7,963 nucleotides of DNA from an uncultured Eubacteriales bacterium (lineage in GTDB: Bacteria > Bacillota > Clostridia > Oscillospirales > Acutalibacteraceae), in NCBI GenBank assembly GCA_934445015.1, contig CAKSDJ010000057.1:1-7963 (forward strand). Direction: 5' to 3'. A program made the position numbers and the translations under genes. Within the stretch, counting starts at the first letter, position 1, and every line of letters begins with the position of its first letter. Below, piece after piece: positions 6,363-7,963 of the stretch. Below the pieces are notes generated by a model, which saw only the letters and a list, made by a program, of their open reading frames with translations, was not told the DNA's origin and made no database searches.

Positions 6363-7963
6363 ATGGAGTCTACATCAATGGTAAAACCTGTCAAGATGGG
6401 TAAAAACACCCGAATGACCTTCTCCAAGATCAATGAGGTCATAGATATGCCCAACCTTATCGAGATTCAAAAGGATTCTTACAACTGGTTTGTAAATGAA
6501 GGCCTTATGGATGTCTTTAAGGATATGTCCGCCATAACAGACTACAGCGGCAACCTTGTTTTGAGTTTCATTGACTATCGCATTGATGAACAGCCTAAGT
6601 ACAGCGTTACCGAATGTAAGGCGCGTGATACAACGTATGCCGCACCTTTGCGCGTAACCGCTAGGTTGCTTAACAACGAAACAGGTGAGATCAAAGAGAG
6701 CGAAGTCTTTATGGGCGATTTTCCGCTTATGACAGATTCGGGTACCTTTGTAATAAACGGTGCCGAGCGCGCAATCGTTTCTCAGCTTGTTCGTTCACCG
6801 GGCGTTTACTACGCCAAAAAGGTTGATGAAAAAACAGGTAAAAAGCTGTTTTCTTCTACCATAATACCTAACCGCGGCGCATGGATCGAGTATGAAACAA
6901 ACGTAAATGACGTTCTTTATGTTCGCATTGACAAGAACAGAAAACTCCCCGTTACCACCTTTATGCGCGCGTTGGGCGTTGCCACAAATGAGCAGATGCG
7001 AAGCCTCTTCGGTGAGGACGAGCGTTTGTCTGCAACTCTTGAAATCGACGAAACAAAATCCGTTGAAGACGCTCTGGTTGAAGTTTATAAAAAATTAAGA
7101 CCAAGCGAGCCCGTAACGATTGAGGGTGCTAAGTCTTACCTTGAGCAGTTGTTCTTTGACCCCCGCCGTTATGACATTTCACGTGTGGGCCGTTATAAAT
7201 ACAATAAAAAACTTGCTATCGGCGCACGTATCCGCGGCAAAGTTATTTCACGCCCGGTGGCAGACCCTATGACCGGCGAAATATTGGCAGATGCCGATAC
7301 AACGGTTACACGTGAACTTGCCGATTTAATTGAAAAACGCGGCGTGCTTGAAGCGTATGTTAACGTTCAGGATTTTGAGGGCAATGTTACTGAAGTAAAA
7401 GTGCTTTCAAACGGTATGGTGGATCTTGCCGATTTCACCGATTTTACAATCGAAGAGCTTGAAGAACTTGACAAAGCAGGCGTTAATGAAAAAGTATGTT
7501 TTGAAGTTTTAAAAGGCATACTCGAAAAAAACCTTGATAAAGAGCAGTTAAAACAGGCACTTGTTGACAATGTTGACGCCCTTATTCCGAAACATATAAC
7601 CGTTGACGATATTTTTGCAAGCGTTAACTATTTCCTCGGACTTCCCCACGATGTAGGTACGGTTGATGATATTGACCATCTCGGTAACCGTCGTATCCGC
7701 TCGGTAGGCGAGCTTTTGCAGAATCAGTTCCGCATAGGCTTTTCGCGTATGGAGCGTGTTGTCCGCGAAAAAATGACATTACAGTCGCAGGATGTTGAAA
7801 ATATTACTCCGCAATCACTTATAAATATACGTCCGGTTGTAGCAGCGATTAAAGAATTTTTCGGTTCTTCACCGCTGTCACAGTTTAAGGACCAAACAAA
7901 CCCGCTTTCCTAACTTACCCACAAGCGTCGTCTTTCGGCACTCGGACCGGGCGGTCTTTCACG
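6363..7963 (+). CDS. rpoB: RNA polymerase beta subunit, 5' part, with an in-frame stop (runs off window)
   Basis: This is the N-terminal part of the catalytic beta subunit of RNA polymerase. Recognisable conserved segments include SKINEVIDMPNLIEIQKDSY near the N-terminus, GDFPLMTDSGTFVINGAERA, VSQLVRSPGVYY, FFDPRRYDISRVGRYK, LGNRRIRSVGELLQNQF and ITPQSLINIRPVVAAIKEFFGSS. The ATG at 6363 follows AGGAG (6345-6349) with a rather long 13-base gap and gives the family's normal N-terminus; an open frame back to TTG 6252 adds unrelated residues. Codon 517 (7911-7913) is TAA where all RpoB have Glu, and the same frame then continues LTHKRRLSALGPGGLS to the window edge. P504 and K509 also replace the usual Gln and Met. 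As written, the product would be 516 residues instead of roughly 1,200 and could not support transcription. Sequence error or a damaged extra copy are the likely explanations. rplJ and rplL, the usual upstream partners, are absent. Confidence 0.93.
7863..7943 (+). other. rpoB: Rifampicin-resistance-determining region of rpoB with three aberrant codons
   Basis: This segment corresponds to E. coli RpoB residues 507-533. Against the near-universal consensus it has CCG Pro (7872-7874) for Gln510, AAG Lys (7887-7889) for Met515 and TAA (7911-7913) for Glu523. Each can be explained by one base change (A to C, T to A, G to T). The classical resistance positions Asp516 (GAC), His526 (CAC) and Ser531 (TCG) are wild type. 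Confidence 0.85.

Noticed and set aside
7367..7570. Serine-rich minus-strand open frame inside rpoB
   Set aside because: The serine runs are the reverse complement of Glu/Leu-rich rpoB codons; it is a shadow.
7911..7913. Reassigned stop codon (TAA read as Glu) as explanation for the rpoB stop
   Set aside because: TAA is used as the natural terminator of the first oxidoreductase gene (1908-1910) and of degV (3931-3933), and the latter is followed by a terminator hairpin, so TAA is an ordinary stop in this genome.
7863..7943. Rifampicin-resistant rpoB allele
   Set aside because: The main resistance positions (Asp516, His526, Ser531 in E. coli numbering) are wild type, and the altered codons come with a stop that destroys the product.

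Overview
The window looks like ordinary chromosome of an AT-rich, low-GC Gram-positive bacterium, most likely an uncultured or gut-type member of the Clostridia. The evidence is strong AGGAGG-type ribosome binding sites, a textbook sigma-A promoter, intrinsic hairpin plus T-run terminators, a DegV/FakB protein, a long Clostridia-type U32 'peptidase', and an RpoB whose motifs read as Firmicute. This placement is inference from protein style; no rRNA gene is present.

Layout, all genes on the + strand. Bases 1-77 probably hold the last codons of an upstream gene. A TspO/MBR membrane protein (92-565, TTG start) follows and ends at a hairpin. A two-gene operon (744-1910 and 1930-2904) encodes two different Gfo/Idh/MocA oxidoreductases behind a recognisable promoter. 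A single-gene unit encodes a DegV-family fatty-acid-binding protein (3067-3933) with its own promoter candidate and a strong terminator. Next is a 682-residue U32 family protein (4080-6128) related to the RlhA/TrhP RNA-hydroxylation group, closed by a strong terminator. Last is rpoB (starts at 6363, runs off the window) behind a perfect TTGACA-N17-TATAAT promoter and a leader of about 130 nt.

The genes do not form one pathway. Each transcription unit has its own signals, and only the two oxidoreductases look co-transcribed and functionally linked, probably in sugar or polyol oxidation/epimerisation. No mobile element, CRISPR array, tRNA or rRNA was seen.

The most unusual item is at the right-hand end. 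Within rpoB's rifampicin-resistance-determining region, one of the most conserved stretches of bacterial protein, an in-frame TAA (7911-7913) replaces the invariant Glu codon. Two more non-consensus residues (Pro for Gln, Lys for Met) lie within the preceding 39 bases, and the reading frame continues with perfect RpoB sequence afterwards. This is most simply consensus error near a sequence end, but it could be a broken second copy. Secondary curiosities are a 16-bp perfect palindrome inside the first oxidoreductase gene, an attenuator-like hairpin in the rpoB leader, and a second cysteine cluster in the U32 protein. I see no convincing novel multi-gene system here.
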